DNA of 64,000 bases from Anatilimnocola floriformis (GTDB lineage Bacteria; Planctomycetota; Planctomycetia; Pirellulales; Pirellulaceae): positions 1,302,001 to 1,366,000 of the forward strand of contig NZ_JAMLFW010000001.1 in NCBI RefSeq assembly GCF_024256385.1, in the 5' to 3' direction. A program made the translations under genes and the position numbers. The notes under the pieces are model-generated. The model did no database searches. It saw only the letters and a program-made list of their open reading frames with translations, and was not told the DNA's origin. Below, piece by piece: positions 8,866 to 17,406 of this stretch (position 1 is its first letter; the number at the start of each line of letters is the position of its first letter).

Positions 8866-9126
8866 CTACCACCGGTAACACGGCTGCACGTAGCACGGCG
8901 GCCGATAGCAAGGCGGGCTGTAGCACTGCGGATAATAAACCGGTGGGCGATAGCACTGAACCGGCGGCCGGTAACAGCCACCGTAACCTCCGCCATAGCC
9001 ACCACCGTATCCGCATCCACCATTGCCCCAACCACTGCCGCCGTTGCCAGCTTGGGCCGATGAAGTGAAGACACCGCCGAGCGACAGAACTGCGACGACG
9101 AGCAGAGAGTAAATGAGCGACTTCAT
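8866..9126 (-). CDS. Small exported protein with CYRPPC-type repeats
   Basis: The protein is 86 residues from ATG at 9126, with AAGGGA 8 bases upstream; the open frame extends to 9195 but lacks a ribosome-binding site there. A Sec signal (MKSLIYSLLVVAVLSLGGVF) ends near SSAQA. The mature chain has a Gly-rich first half (GYGGGYGGGYGG), then Cys-Tyr-Arg-Pro-Pro-like repeats (CYRPPVQCYRPPVYYPQCY and on), with about nine cysteines in 60 residues. This composition recalls cross-linkable structural proteins or metal-binding peptides. The signal peptide closely resembles that of the neighbouring small gene (IYxLxxVxxLSLGGxFT), pointing to paralogy of the leaders. No named family is recognised. Confidence 0.72.
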   Translation of the reverse strand: MKSLIYSLLVVAVLSLGGVFTSSAQAGNGGSGWGNGGCGYGGGYGGGYGGCYRPPVQCYRPPVYYPQCYSPPCYRPPCYVQPCYRW

Positions 9127-9285
9127 GAGACACATCCCTTGCATGTGAGAATTGATATTAAGCACTGAGTTCAGCGACTGCTGACTTCGTTGCATAAGAT
9201 CAGAAGCGAGGGATTCGCCGCTTTGTTACGAAGCGGCTGCCAAGAATATGCGTTCGAGCAACGAGTGCCCACGCGCAAAAAAAGC

Positions 9286-9333
9286 GGGAAGTTGCCCGCC
9301 ATGTCTATTCGGCACGGCTCGCGACAACTTCCC
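9286..9333. repeat. Inverted repeat between two small-protein genes
   Basis: GGGAAGTTG at 9286-9294 and CAACTTCCC at 9325-9333 are perfect 9-bp arms separated by 30 bases and preceded by seven A residues on the plus strand. Read on the minus strand, the hairpin is followed by a run of seven T residues, so it could terminate the gene that starts at 9716. Confidence 0.45.
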
Positions 9334-9398
9334 GTAAATGAAACCCTCCGCACCGTACATCGCTGCGAAGGGCTGATAACATCTTCAACTGCTACTGA

Positions 9399-9716
9399 CT
9401 AAAACCGAACGCCCACGCGGGCCGGCCCAACGCCCACACCAATGCCGCGGCCGTAGTAACCACCACCGTAGTAGCCGCCGCGATAACCACCATAGTACGG
9501 ACGGGCGTTGTAATAACCGCCGCCGTAATACGGGTTGCCTCTATAGTACGTGCGATAAGGCGCGACGTATCGCGGCCCGTAGTTATAGTTGTAGCGCGGT
9601 GCGTAGTAACCACCGCGGCCGTAGCGCACGTATGTCTGCGCGTCGGCGCTCGATGTGAAAGCGCCGCTGACGGTCAACAATGTCGCGGCTACGACTGAGA
9701 GAAGAATCGATTTCAT
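9399..9716 (-). CDS. Small exported Tyr/Gly/Arg-rich protein
   Basis: The protein is 105 residues from ATG at 9716, with CGGAG about 9 bases upstream. A Sec signal (MKSILLSVVAATLLTVSGAF) ends near SSADA. The mature part is dominated by Gly-Tyr-Tyr, Tyr-Arg and Pro-Tyr repeats (GGYYAPRYNYNYGPRY, GGYRGGYYGGGYYG) and ends PARVGVRF, again a terminal Phe as in the relative at 8271-8552. Tyr/Gly repeat proteins of this kind are common but uncharacterised in planctomycetes. An envelope structural or adhesive role is only a guess. Confidence 0.72.
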   Translation of the reverse strand: MKSILLSVVAATLLTVSGAFTSSADAQTYVRYGRGGYYAPRYNYNYGPRYVAPYRTYYRGNPYYGGGYYNARPYYGGYRGGYYGGGYYGRGIGVGVGPARVGVRF

Positions 9717-9948
9717 GGCTTATTCTCCGGAGGGTTGGAAAGTACTTGTCAAAGTCCCGCTTCGTTAGGAATTATTTGCACTCGACATGCCAGGGAACGC
9801 CAATTTCGCTCGAAGATGCGCAAGGCCGCAGAAAGTCGCAATTTCGCCCTGTTTTTCACGCTCTTTTTCGGCTGCTCTCCTGGGCCAATTTGCTGCTGTG
9901 CGTTAGTTTGATTGGTCGCTTGTCGCTCAATTCCCTTTGAGAACGCTC

Positions 9949-11070
9949 ATGCCCTCCCCTGCCCTTCCCCGCTCGCTTTATCCCGTCGAACCGCCACGAC
10001 CGGCCGAGCAGTTGCTCATCGACTACTTACCGAAACTGAAAGGTGAGCGGGTCCTCTGCACCACGCTGGGGCGCGGGCAATTTGCCACGGCTGTTGCCGA
10101 TCGAAATGCCAACGCGCGTGTGGTTTGTTGGTTTCTCGATCTCTTTGCCCAGCAGCAAAGCGCGCAACAAATCGGCGCCCGCTCCGATCAATTCCAACTC
10201 CTCTGCCAGCCCAATCCGCCGGACGAAAAGTTCGACCTCGCTGCCCTCCCCTTTCAACGTCAAGGAGAAGTCGAACTCGTCCGCGATCAATTGCAACTCG
10301 CGCACGAACGACTCGACATCGGCGGCACGCTCGTCGCGTCGACCGACAATGCGACCGACAGTTGGTTGAATGAACAACTGCAAGCGCTGTTCGACAAAGT
10401 CTCGCGCCATGCCGTGACTGGCGGCGTGATCTATGTCGCCGTGAAAAATAAGCCGTTGAAGAAGATGAAGAACTTTGCCTGCGAATTTGCCTTTCGCGAC
10501 AACGAGCGTTTGATTCACCTCCGCAGCCGACCCGGCGTCTTTAGCCATCGTAGCCTCGACACCGGCGCCCGCGCGCTGATGGAATCGATGCACTTAACGC
10601 CGGGTGTGCGCGTGCTCGACATCGGCTGCGGCAGCGGCGCGGTGGCGATGGCGGCTGCACTTCGCGGCGAAGGGATCACCGCCCACGGCATCGACAGCAA
10701 TCCCCGCGCGGTCGAAGCTTTGCAATGGGCTGCCGCTCGCAACGAGACCAGCGCCGTCACCGCTTCCGTTGATTGCGATGGCAGCACACTCGAACCGGGC
10801 ACGTTCGATCTCGCCGTCGGCAACCCACCCTATTACAGCAATTTCCGCCTGGCCGAAATTTTCATCGAAGTCGCGCGCAAGGCTCTCAAGCCCGATGGCG
10901 AATTGTTGCTCGTCACCAAGATGCCTGATTGGTACGAGCGAAATCTTTCACGCTGGTTCAGTTACTTCGAGCCGGCGGTCGCCCGGCAGTTCCACGTCTT
11001 TCATTGCGGCAACCTCGTCTCTGGAGCCCCGGACGCGACGCCCGCGCCGGATGCTCAATCGTCCGAGTGA
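9949..11070 (+). CDS. RsmC/RlmG-like class I rRNA methyltransferase
   Basis: The protein is 373 residues; ATG at 9949 is preferred over an upstream in-frame TTG. It has two Rossmann-like halves. The C-terminal half carries the SAM-binding motif VLDIGCGSG at about residues 222-230 and the catalytic motif NPPY at 292-295, typical of enzymes that methylate exocyclic amines of nucleic-acid bases. The N-terminal half lacks these motifs, as in RsmC and RlmG, where it is a degenerate domain assisting RNA binding. The likely product is an m2G methyltransferase of 16S or 23S rRNA; the sequence does not tell which. Its last 16 bases overlap the convergent gene. Confidence 0.78.
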   Translation: MPSPALPRSLYPVEPPRPAEQLLIDYLPKLKGERVLCTTLGRGQFATAVADRNANARVVCWFLDLFAQQQSAQQIGARSDQFQLLCQPNPPDEKFDLAALPFQRQGEVELVRDQLQLAHERLDIGGTLVASTDNATDSWLNEQLQALFDKVSRHAVTGGVIYVAVKNKPLKKMKNFACEFAFRDNERLIHLRSRPGVFSHRSLDTGARALMESMHLTPGVRVLDIGCGSGAVAMAAALRGEGITAHGIDSNPRAVEALQWAAARNETSAVTASVDCDGSTLEPGTFDLAVGNPPYYSNFRLAEIFIEVARKALKPDGELLLVTKMPDWYERNLSRWFSYFEPAVARQFHVFHCGNLVSGAPDATPAPDAQSSE

Positions 11071-12515
11071 GCAATCGTCAGCAGCAGATAAAAACCGGGG
11101 AAGAAATTGACTTCGCCGACGCTCTCGCTGGTGACGGACTTGTCTTTTCCTTTTTCGAATAGATAGAAATTGCCATCCTGCAAGTTGTGGCCGTGGTACT
11201 TGTCGTACGGCAACAAGACCTGGTTGCCGCGCGAGATAAAACCGGGCGGCCGATACAAGAGTCCTGCGGGGCTGAATGCCAGGTTGTTCGTCCAAGTTAC
11301 GGTCTCGCCATTCGCGAGGCGTTGGTGCATTTGCGCACCAATGATGCGCGCCACTCCTTCGCGTAGCCGGTCGAGGTCGTCGTCGTTGCCTTGCACATTG
11401 GAACTGTGCGTGATCTTGCGGCCACAACCGGCGCGGGGCATGAATTGCAAGTACAAAGCCGTTCCCGTGTAAGCGCCGTTCACATAATTGCGCGTCGCGC
11501 GGTACGTGAATGATTCGATATCGCGATACAACAACTGCCGACGCCCCAGCAGGCCGCGCTGCATCACGCCCCACTCGTGGCAGGTCATTTCTGCAAAAGC
11601 AAAATGCACTGCCAAGACGCACAGCAGGGCGCCGACTCCTAACAGCACCACAAACACGAAGGCGTCTTGCACTCCTTGCGACAGGCCAATGACCCCGGCA
11701 ATGCCGAGAGCGGCTGCGATCAAGAATAGTGCGATCACCACTGCGATGCTCGCCCGTCGGCGGAAAATGATGCGGCCCAGTCCTTCGCGCGGCGGCTCAT
11801 TTTCTTCGGGCATCTTCGCCATGTAGGGCTCGATCAGATCGGCGAGCAGCCAGGCATTGCGACCAGTGGGCAGTAGCTTGACTGCCGGCAGTTCTTCGTC
11901 GCGCAGCCAGACACCGAGCATCCCCTCAGTGTCTTGAATGGCTGCGATCTTCGCGAGTTCCAGCGGCCGCTCGCGACCTGCCACGCCGCAATACAGCATG
12001 GTGTTCGACAGCCTCCACCCTTCGCCACGCACTTCCACGCCGTGCGCCAGCGCTTGGGCAAAACCTTCCTTGAGCGTCTCCGCAATTCGTTGAATGAAAC
12101 TTCCCAGCGGATCGGCTTCGCCGTTGGCGTATTTGTTTTTTAGCTCGAGCACCCGCTCGTCGGCCGTCCACAATCGGCAGGTGCGCAAGTAACCATTCGG
12201 GTGCCCGTTGGAATACTGCGGCGTGATGGCGAACGCCAGCGACACGATTTCGTAATCCTGAATCTCGCGTTCGCCTTGGCGATCGCTGTACTTCATTCCG
12301 GCCGGCAAGACTTCGATCCACGCGCGTTGCCCGCGCACCAGGGCTGCATGCGTTTCGACAACGCCGGCCAGCACCGCCGTGCCAACCAGCAAGAGGATGC
12401 CCAGCGGAATGATTCCGCCAACCAATGCGGCCACCGCGCCAATGACCAACAGGCCGACCAGAATTCGTACCAGCAATAGCCAACTCGCCGGATGGCCCGC
12501 GATTTGATGTCGCAT
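11055..12515 (-). CDS. Multi-pass membrane protein of unknown function
   Basis: The protein is 486 residues. Two hydrophobic blocks are visible: near the N-terminus (about 13-50, two spans) and in the middle (about 250-310, two or three spans including IAVVIALFLIAAALGIAGVI). Soluble segments between and after them are probably cytoplasmic. The first segment and the C-terminal part (about 320-470) have a mixed alpha/beta look, with motifs such as LELKNKYANG and WTNNLAFSPAGLLYRP. No catalytic signature or known domain is recognised. It overlaps the 3' end of the methyltransferase gene by 16 bases in convergent orientation and has no operon partner. Confidence 0.62.
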   Translation of the reverse strand: MRHQIAGHPASWLLLVRILVGLLVIGAVAALVGGIIPLGILLLVGTAVLAGVVETHAALVRGQRAWIEVLPAGMKYSDRQGEREIQDYEIVSLAFAITPQYSNGHPNGYLRTCRLWTADERVLELKNKYANGEADPLGSFIQRIAETLKEGFAQALAHGVEVRGEGWRLSNTMLYCGVAGRERPLELAKIAAIQDTEGMLGVWLRDEELPAVKLLPTGRNAWLLADLIEPYMAKMPEENEPPREGLGRIIFRRRASIAVVIALFLIAAALGIAGVIGLSQGVQDAFVFVVLLGVGALLCVLAVHFAFAEMTCHEWGVMQRGLLGRRQLLYRDIESFTYRATRNYVNGAYTGTALYLQFMPRAGCGRKITHSSNVQGNDDDLDRLREGVARIIGAQMHQRLANGETVTWTNNLAFSPAGLLYRPPGFISRGNQVLLPYDKYHGHNLQDGNFYLFEKGKDKSVTSESVGEVNFFPGFYLLLTIAHSDD

Positions 12516-12673
12516 GGAAAACTCGCCCGATAGATTTACTGCAAATTAGGCAGGTGAAATGGTACCTGCGAAAAGCCTGAGCTCGCAAGAATGTTCCTAC
12601 TACATTGCGAGTCCGCAGTCCGCGGATTTAGGATATCGCCCAGTGGAAACGCGGCGACATCAAGGAGGCTGAT

Positions 12674-13981
12674 ATGCGTCTTGCATGGGGAATGGCAGGA
12701 TTCGTTTTTCTGGCCGTTTCAGTGCCCCTCGTCGCTGAAGAATCGATTCCGCAGAAACCTTCGGCGGAGCAAATCAAGGCGTGGCGAAAGGAAGGGCCGG
12801 CGGCAGTTGATCGGTTGATGCAGGAGCGGGAGAAGTTAGCTGCAACCAATCAGGACAGGACTGCGATCGATGACACGATCGACGCCGTAGCCGCTGCTCG
12901 CTACGCGCACGAATCGGGATTGTATTGGTACACCGACGAAGCAGAAGCGAATCGTGTTGCGAAGGAGCAAGGAAAGCCCATCCTCGCGCTGCGGCTGCTC
13001 GGCAAGCTCGACGAGGAACTCAGCTGCGCAAACAGCCGTTACTTTCGCATCTTGCTCTACCCCGACGACAAGGTCCGCCAACTACTGCATGACCGATTTG
13101 TTCTCACTTGGACTTCTGTGCGTCCCGTGCCGAAGATCACGATCGATCTTGGCGACGGCAGAAAAGTCGAGCGGACGATCACGGGCAACAGCGTCCACTA
13201 TGTGGTGCTCCCGACTGGCGAGGTCGTTGATGTCTTTCCAGGTTTGTATGGCCCCATCCCCTTCGTTACGCGTTTGCTCAAAGCGGAAGCGTCCGCTCAA
13301 AGGTCGATGCGGTCTAAAGATGCGAAAGCGGAGATTACGAAGTATCAACTGCAACAAATAGAAGACTTGCAGACGGCTTGGAAGGCAGACCTCGTCAAGT
13401 ATCAGGAGGTGTTGCGAGAAATTAGTAAAGCCGACGCACCGCCCGAGAGCATCGGGTACGTGCCGCCACCACCGCCCAGTTTCTGGGAAGCGGTGGCCTC
13501 GTTTCATCCAGAGTACTCTGAGTTGAGCAAGGCGAGCCGAACCTTGGTGAAGCGAGAAGCCATAGTAGCCGAGCGCTACGGTCGGGAAAGAACGCGTCCC
13601 ACCGGCAATTCTCAACCCACGGCCGATTTAGATTACGCGTTCAGCAAGGGAGGGGACGAACGGGCGATGCACACGTTGCTCGCTTGCATACAACCTGCTT
13701 TGCAGGCTGACACGATCTACAACGAGTACTGCGGCCGTTACGCGGCGCTGCGACACATGAATCCCATTCGCGATCCGAATGCTTCGGTCTTTGACGACGA
13801 CTACAAGCAGTTTGCAGTTGGTGGACCTCAGCCGACGCAGTTAATGCTGCTGAACGACTTCGTTTATTCGCAGATTTTCAACTATGACCCTAAAGATCCG
13901 TGGATCGGCCTCGCCCGGCTCGATAGCCTCACGGCGTTGCCGAAGGATCGCGGGTTGAAGCAGGCGAGGTCAAAGGAGTAA
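12674..13981 (+). CDS. Exported thioredoxin-fold-like protein
   Basis: The protein is 435 residues with a strong AAGGAGG site 5 bases before the ATG. A signal peptide covers about residues 1-20 (cut near VPLVA). Residues about 80-200 resemble the thioredoxin-like module seen in planctomycete exported proteins: an EQGKPILALRLLGKLDEELS stretch where a thioredoxin would have its beta-strand and active-site loop, then a Cys-Ala-Asn-Ser motif instead of CxxC, then a strand with VVLPTGEVVDVFPG. With a single active-site cysteine, classic disulfide exchange is unlikely. The C-terminal half is charged and helical without a known motif. An upstream inverted repeat (CTCGCAA/TTGCGAG near 12575-12605) may be regulatory. 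Confidence 0.6.
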   Translation: MRLAWGMAGFVFLAVSVPLVAEESIPQKPSAEQIKAWRKEGPAAVDRLMQEREKLAATNQDRTAIDDTIDAVAAARYAHESGLYWYTDEAEANRVAKEQGKPILALRLLGKLDEELSCANSRYFRILLYPDDKVRQLLHDRFVLTWTSVRPVPKITIDLGDGRKVERTITGNSVHYVVLPTGEVVDVFPGLYGPIPFVTRLLKAEASAQRSMRSKDAKAEITKYQLQQIEDLQTAWKADLVKYQEVLREISKADAPPESIGYVPPPPPSFWEAVASFHPEYSELSKASRTLVKREAIVAERYGRERTRPTGNSQPTADLDYAFSKGGDERAMHTLLACIQPALQADTIYNEYCGRYAALRHMNPIRDPNASVFDDDYKQFAVGGPQPTQLMLLNDFVYSQIFNYDPKDPWIGLARLDSLTALPKDRGLKQARSKE

Positions 13982-14066
13982 GAAACGATGCGCGTAGTAA
14001 CTCGGGGGGAACGGCGGTTCGGCGTTGAGTTCGGGCGATTCGAAGTCGGGTTTGATTGAGCTTCGG

Positions 14067-14116
14067 CCCCTCACCCCGGCCCTCTCCCCGGAGTACCGGG
14101 GCGAGGGAGTGAGGGC
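14067..14116. repeat. GC-rich palindrome between convergent genes
   Basis: The left strand CCCTCACCCCGGCCCTCTCC pairs imperfectly with the right arm CCGGGGCGAGGGAGTGAGGG around AGTA. It lies between stop codons at 13981 (plus) and 14148 (minus) and could terminate both transcripts. The same CCCTC...CCCCGG word recurs at 62512-62674, marking it as a dispersed repeat. Confidence 0.6.
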
Positions 14117-14147
14117 AGCGTTATTGCATAACGCCTTTTTGAAACTG

Positions 14148-15164
14148 TTACTTCGCACCCAAGCCCGGTCGAGTTGCACTACGTTGCAGCGGCGCGGTGG
14201 CGGCGTAGAGCGCAGGGTCATCGATGATCCATGGCGACGAGAGCGAGCGGCCGTCGTCGCGGTTCATGATGTTGAAGAAGTAAGCCAGGAAGGTGTGGGC
14301 TCGCCAGTTGTAGCTGTACCAGCTGCCGAAGTGATCTTTGATGGTGAGGTCTTCGACGCCTCCCTTGCAAAAGAAGTGGCAGCGGCCATCGGGCGTGAAG
14401 CTCATGCCCATTGTGATCCAGCTTTCGCATTCGTACGCTGGGCCGGGAAGGTCGCGGCCCCATTCGTCGCCGCGGATGCGAGCACGGACGAAGGAGTGCT
14501 TCTCGCCATTCTTCAAATCGAACTGCTGTTCGAGAAAGATGCCCGGCCAGAATTCATCGCTCTTCCCTTTCGGCGTTTGGCCCATCAAGCCCGCGCGAAA
14601 GCCGAAGCTGTAGTCGTAGCGCATTTCCCATTTGTCGGCTGGCGGCACCCAGACTCGCACGGTGCAGTTCGGCGTCCACGACACGGGGATATCGCTGCCG
14701 AATCGCCCTTTCACGTCTTGCAGCAGGTCGTCTTGCTGATCGGCGTTGCTCAGGCGGCCTGGTACGCCGCTGTAGAGCGTTTGCATCATCAGCGCGCCTT
14801 TGCTTCCCGGGATGCCGCCCGGCGGAGTGGGAACGCGCTTGACGACGTCGGGCGTGCCGCGCTTGGCTGCCTCGACCCATTTGCCGTTCTTGCTCATGCC
14901 GCCGGGAGCGCGGATTTGTTCGTCGATGTTGTAGCTGCTCTTGGGATGTTGCGGCCAATAGATCCACTCGGCGTCTTCGAAATCATCGCCGGTGTTCGGC
15001 ACGCGCTGGCCGCTGCCAGGAACCACGACGCCTTGCGTCGACTGCTTCGGCAGTTCGGTGCCGACGGGGACGCGCGGTTCGGCCAGCACCTGGCTCCCGG
15101 CAAGACTTCCCGCGGCAATGGCTGCGGCAGAACCCAACAGAAAACGACGGCGCGAGACGGGCAT
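14148..15164 (-). CDS. Tat-exported protein of unknown function
   Basis: The protein is 338 residues from ATG at 15164, with AGGA about 9 bases upstream; a longer frame to 15299 adds non-signal-like sequence. The N-terminus MPVSRRRFLLGSAAAIAAGS is a clear twin-arginine signal, so the protein folds in the cytoplasm and is exported. The mature part is rich in Trp, Tyr and Gly, with motifs such as DAEWIYWPQHPKSSYN, GALMMQTLYSG and WPGIFLEQQF. The pattern suggests a beta-sandwich, lectin- or polysaccharide-lyase-like fold, but no catalytic set is recognisable. Its upstream region is the divergent palindrome region shared with the pseudouridine synthase gene. Confidence 0.65.
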   Translation of the reverse strand: MPVSRRRFLLGSAAAIAAGSLAGSQVLAEPRVPVGTELPKQSTQGVVVPGSGQRVPNTGDDFEDAEWIYWPQHPKSSYNIDEQIRAPGGMSKNGKWVEAAKRGTPDVVKRVPTPPGGIPGSKGALMMQTLYSGVPGRLSNADQQDDLLQDVKGRFGSDIPVSWTPNCTVRVWVPPADKWEMRYDYSFGFRAGLMGQTPKGKSDEFWPGIFLEQQFDLKNGEKHSFVRARIRGDEWGRDLPGPAYECESWITMGMSFTPDGRCHFFCKGGVEDLTIKDHFGSWYSYNWRAHTFLAYFFNIMNRDDGRSLSSPWIIDDPALYAATAPLQRSATRPGLGAK

Positions 15165-15250
15165 GGGCGTCCATCCTGGTAAGGCGACGAACAAGGTGGG
15201 CGGTTGCCGTTTGCAGTGAGGCGGTGCAATGGCAAGCCGAGCCGGCGGGA

Positions 15251-15264
15251 CTGCATATTCGCAG
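15251..15264. promoter_or_regulatory. Isolated CTGCA-N4-CGCAG palindrome
   Basis: CTGCATATTCGCAG differs from the best site of the downstream cluster (CTGCGTATTCGCAG) by one base. It lies 87 bases upstream of the minus-strand start at 15164, a suitable place for an operator of that gene. Confidence 0.45.
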
Positions 15265-15465
15265 CATCTAGTACTGCGACGGAACGATCGGCAGCACACG
15301 ATTCATCGGTACAACCAGCGACCCGGCTTGTGGCAATTGAAATCCGCCCGCAGGGCTTAGCAGGGTGCTTTACATTTCTGAAACCGAACTGCTGAAAGCC
15401 ACGCCAGCAAACCGCAAACCCCCTGACCGCTAGCTCTGTCGTTAAGTAAACTAGTAGTTTGCCGT

Positions 15466-15545
15466 CTGCGCTTCCGCAGCCGTTATTCCTGCACATTCGC
15501 AGCGATAAATCTGCGTATTCGCAGTGAGAACCTGCGTAATCGCAG
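15466..15545. promoter_or_regulatory. Array of four CTGCR-N4-CGCAG palindromes, 21-23 bp apart
   Basis: Sites are CTGCGCTTCCGCAG (15466-15479), CTGCACATTCGCAG (15489-15502), CTGCGTATTCGCAG (15511-15524) and CTGCGTAATCGCAG (15532-15545). Start-to-start distances are 23, 22 and 21 bp, about two helical turns, so dimers bound at successive sites would lie on one face of the DNA. The array ends 17 bases before the ATG at 15563. Cooperative regulator binding is the simplest reading; a local tandem duplication without function is the alternative. Confidence 0.5.
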
Positions 15546-15562
15546 CGAGAAGTAGTACTGTC

Positions 15563-17404
15563 ATGACACGCCAGCGTCGCCACAAATCCTCCAAGTCATC
15601 TGGTTCATCACGCGCGGGGCAACAGTCCGACGCCGGTCGTGGAGAGTCGGGGAGCGAACGCCTGCAGAAAGTGCTGGCAGCGGCAGGAGTCGCTAGCCGC
15701 CGTGACTGCGAAGAATTGATCCGCGAAGGTCGCGTCGAGGTCGACCGCAAAGTGGTCACCGAGCTCGGCACTCGGGTCGATCCGGTCGCCCAAGAAATTC
15801 GTGTCGATGGCGAAGCGCTCAAGCAGCCGAAGCGCGTCTATTACGCGCTCAATAAGCCGATGGACGTCGTCTGCACAAACTTCGACCCCTCGGGCCGGAC
15901 GCGGGTGATCGATCTGGTTCCCGATAACGAGCGGGTCTTCGCCGTGGGCCGCCTCGATCGCGCGAGCGAAGGTTTGATCCTGCTCACCAACGACGGCAAT
16001 TTTTCGAACCACATCACGCATCCTCGCTACGGTGTCGAGAAGACCTACATCGTGCGCGTCGCTGGTCGGCCTGGTCCCGAGGAACTTGCCAAGCTCCGCC
16101 GCGGCGTGCACCTGGCCGAAGGTTTTTGCAAGGTTGAATCGGTCACGGTTAAAAGCCGACACAAACAAAGCGCCGATTTGCTGATCGTGCTCGATGAAGG
16201 CCGTAACCGCGAAATCCGTCGCGTTCTCGCCAAGGTTGGCCACAAGGTCATCCGCCTGAAACGTATCGCCGTCGGCGATCTCAAGCTCGGCGCATTGGAA
16301 GAAGGCGAATGGCGGAAGCTGACTCAAGGCGAGATCGATGGTCTGCTGGCCATCACTCGCAAGAAGCGCAAGGACAAAAAGAAGCCACCGCCGCGTGAAG
16401 CCGAAGCTGCTCCGCAAGAAGAAGCTGCCGAGGAAGTCCGCGTAGCACGGCCAAAAAAGGTGGCTCCGGCGAAGAACGCCGCAGCTCCCGCAAAGAGTGG
16501 AGCGACTCCTGCGAAGATCGCAGCTGACCCAACTAAGCCGAAACCTTTGACGGCGAAAGAAATTGCCGATCGAGTTCTGGCCGGCGAAGACTTCGAGGAC
16601 ATGGAAGATGACTTCGAAGAACTGCTCAACGGCGAAGACGAAGACGGCGACCTGGAGGAAGAGGATCTGGGGGAAGACGATGACCTCGATGATGACGACT
16701 TCGGCGATGACGATGAAGATCTGATCGAGCAGACTTACATCCGCGAAGAGATCAAGGACGACGGCCGGCCGCCTCGTTCTGGTCCGGCTCCGCGCGGCGA
16801 TGTGCTCGATTTCGATGAAGAAGGTCCACCGCCGCTGCAGTCGCGCAAAGTGCGCGAGCAGCGCTCGTCATTCAAGCCACCCGCTTCGAAGCCCCAAGGC
16901 CCGAAGTCACCCGCTGGTCGAGCTCCCGCCAGCCGGGCCCCTGCCGGTCGCGGGCCTGCAGGCAGAGCACCTGCTGCCAAGGGCGATCGCCCTCTCCGCG
17001 CCGAACCACGCACCAGCCATCGCCGTCGCGGTGAAGAGCAAACTGGAGTCGGCCAATCGTTCCGCCGTGGCCAAAAGCATCGCATGACGCACGAGGAGCG
17101 AATCGAAGCTGGCAACCGCCGCGCCGAAGAACGTCGCAGTGCCGAAGGTCGCGGCGGTGAAGGCCGTGGCCGCGGTCGCGATGAACGAGGCCGTGACGAA
17201 CGTGATCCACGCGATTCGCAAACCGGCAAGCCTCGTCGTCCCGGCAAGCTCGTGCCGAATCGTCCGCAGGAAGATCGTGGCGCACGGGGTAAATATCCGG
17301 GCAAGAGTTTTGGCAAAGGTAAGAAGTTCGAAGGTGGCGGTGGTGGCGGCCGCGGCGCGAAGACCATCTTCGGCAAACGGATTAAGAAGAAAGGCCGCGG
17401 TTAA
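15563..17404 (+). CDS. RluB/RsuA-family rRNA pseudouridine synthase with long charged tail
   Basis: The protein is 613 residues from ATG at 15563. An N-terminal Ser/Arg-rich leader precedes an S4 RNA-binding domain (about 32-80, ERLQKVLAAAGVASRRDCEE). The catalytic domain is at about 90-270 with the active-site motif GRLDRASEGL (Asp132) and the family signature EGRNREIRRVL. Family members isomerise a uridine in 16S or 23S rRNA and are usually 230-300 residues. Here about 330 extra residues follow: a Lys/Ala/Pro segment, a very acidic block (about 335-420, with runs such as EDDDLDDDDFGDDDED) and a basic Arg/Gly-rich end (GRGRGRDERGRDER, ending KRIKKKGRG). The tail is probably disordered and may bind RNA or ribosomes. 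pyrK follows after 2 bases. Confidence 0.85.
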   Translation: MTRQRRHKSSKSSGSSRAGQQSDAGRGESGSERLQKVLAAAGVASRRDCEELIREGRVEVDRKVVTELGTRVDPVAQEIRVDGEALKQPKRVYYALNKPMDVVCTNFDPSGRTRVIDLVPDNERVFAVGRLDRASEGLILLTNDGNFSNHITHPRYGVEKTYIVRVAGRPGPEELAKLRRGVHLAEGFCKVESVTVKSRHKQSADLLIVLDEGRNREIRRVLAKVGHKVIRLKRIAVGDLKLGALEEGEWRKLTQGEIDGLLAITRKKRKDKKKPPPREAEAAPQEEAAEEVRVARPKKVAPAKNAAAPAKSGATPAKIAADPTKPKPLTAKEIADRVLAGEDFEDMEDDFEELLNGEDEDGDLEEEDLGEDDDLDDDDFGDDDEDLIEQTYIREEIKDDGRPPRSGPAPRGDVLDFDEEGPPPLQSRKVREQRSSFKPPASKPQGPKSPAGRAPASRAPAGRGPAGRAPAAKGDRPLRAEPRTSHRRRGEEQTGVGQSFRRGQKHRMTHEERIEAGNRRAEERRSAEGRGGEGRGRGRDERGRDERDPRDSQTGKPRRPGKLVPNRPQEDRGARGKYPGKSFGKGKKFEGGGGGGRGAKTIFGKRIKKKGRG

Positions 17405-17406
17405 TA

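Larger units (their letters stand above)
15165..15562. other. Divergent intergenic region (398 bp) with five palindromes
   Basis: It separates the minus-strand Tat protein gene from the plus-strand pseudouridine synthase gene, so it should hold both promoters. No gene is supported. The notable content is one CTGCA-TATT-CGCAG site at 15251-15264 and a cluster of four such sites at 15466-15545. Confidence 0.7.

Noticed and set aside
13970-14221. 83-codon minus-strand open frame over the convergent gap
   Set aside because: It is generated by the palindrome and lacks start-site support.
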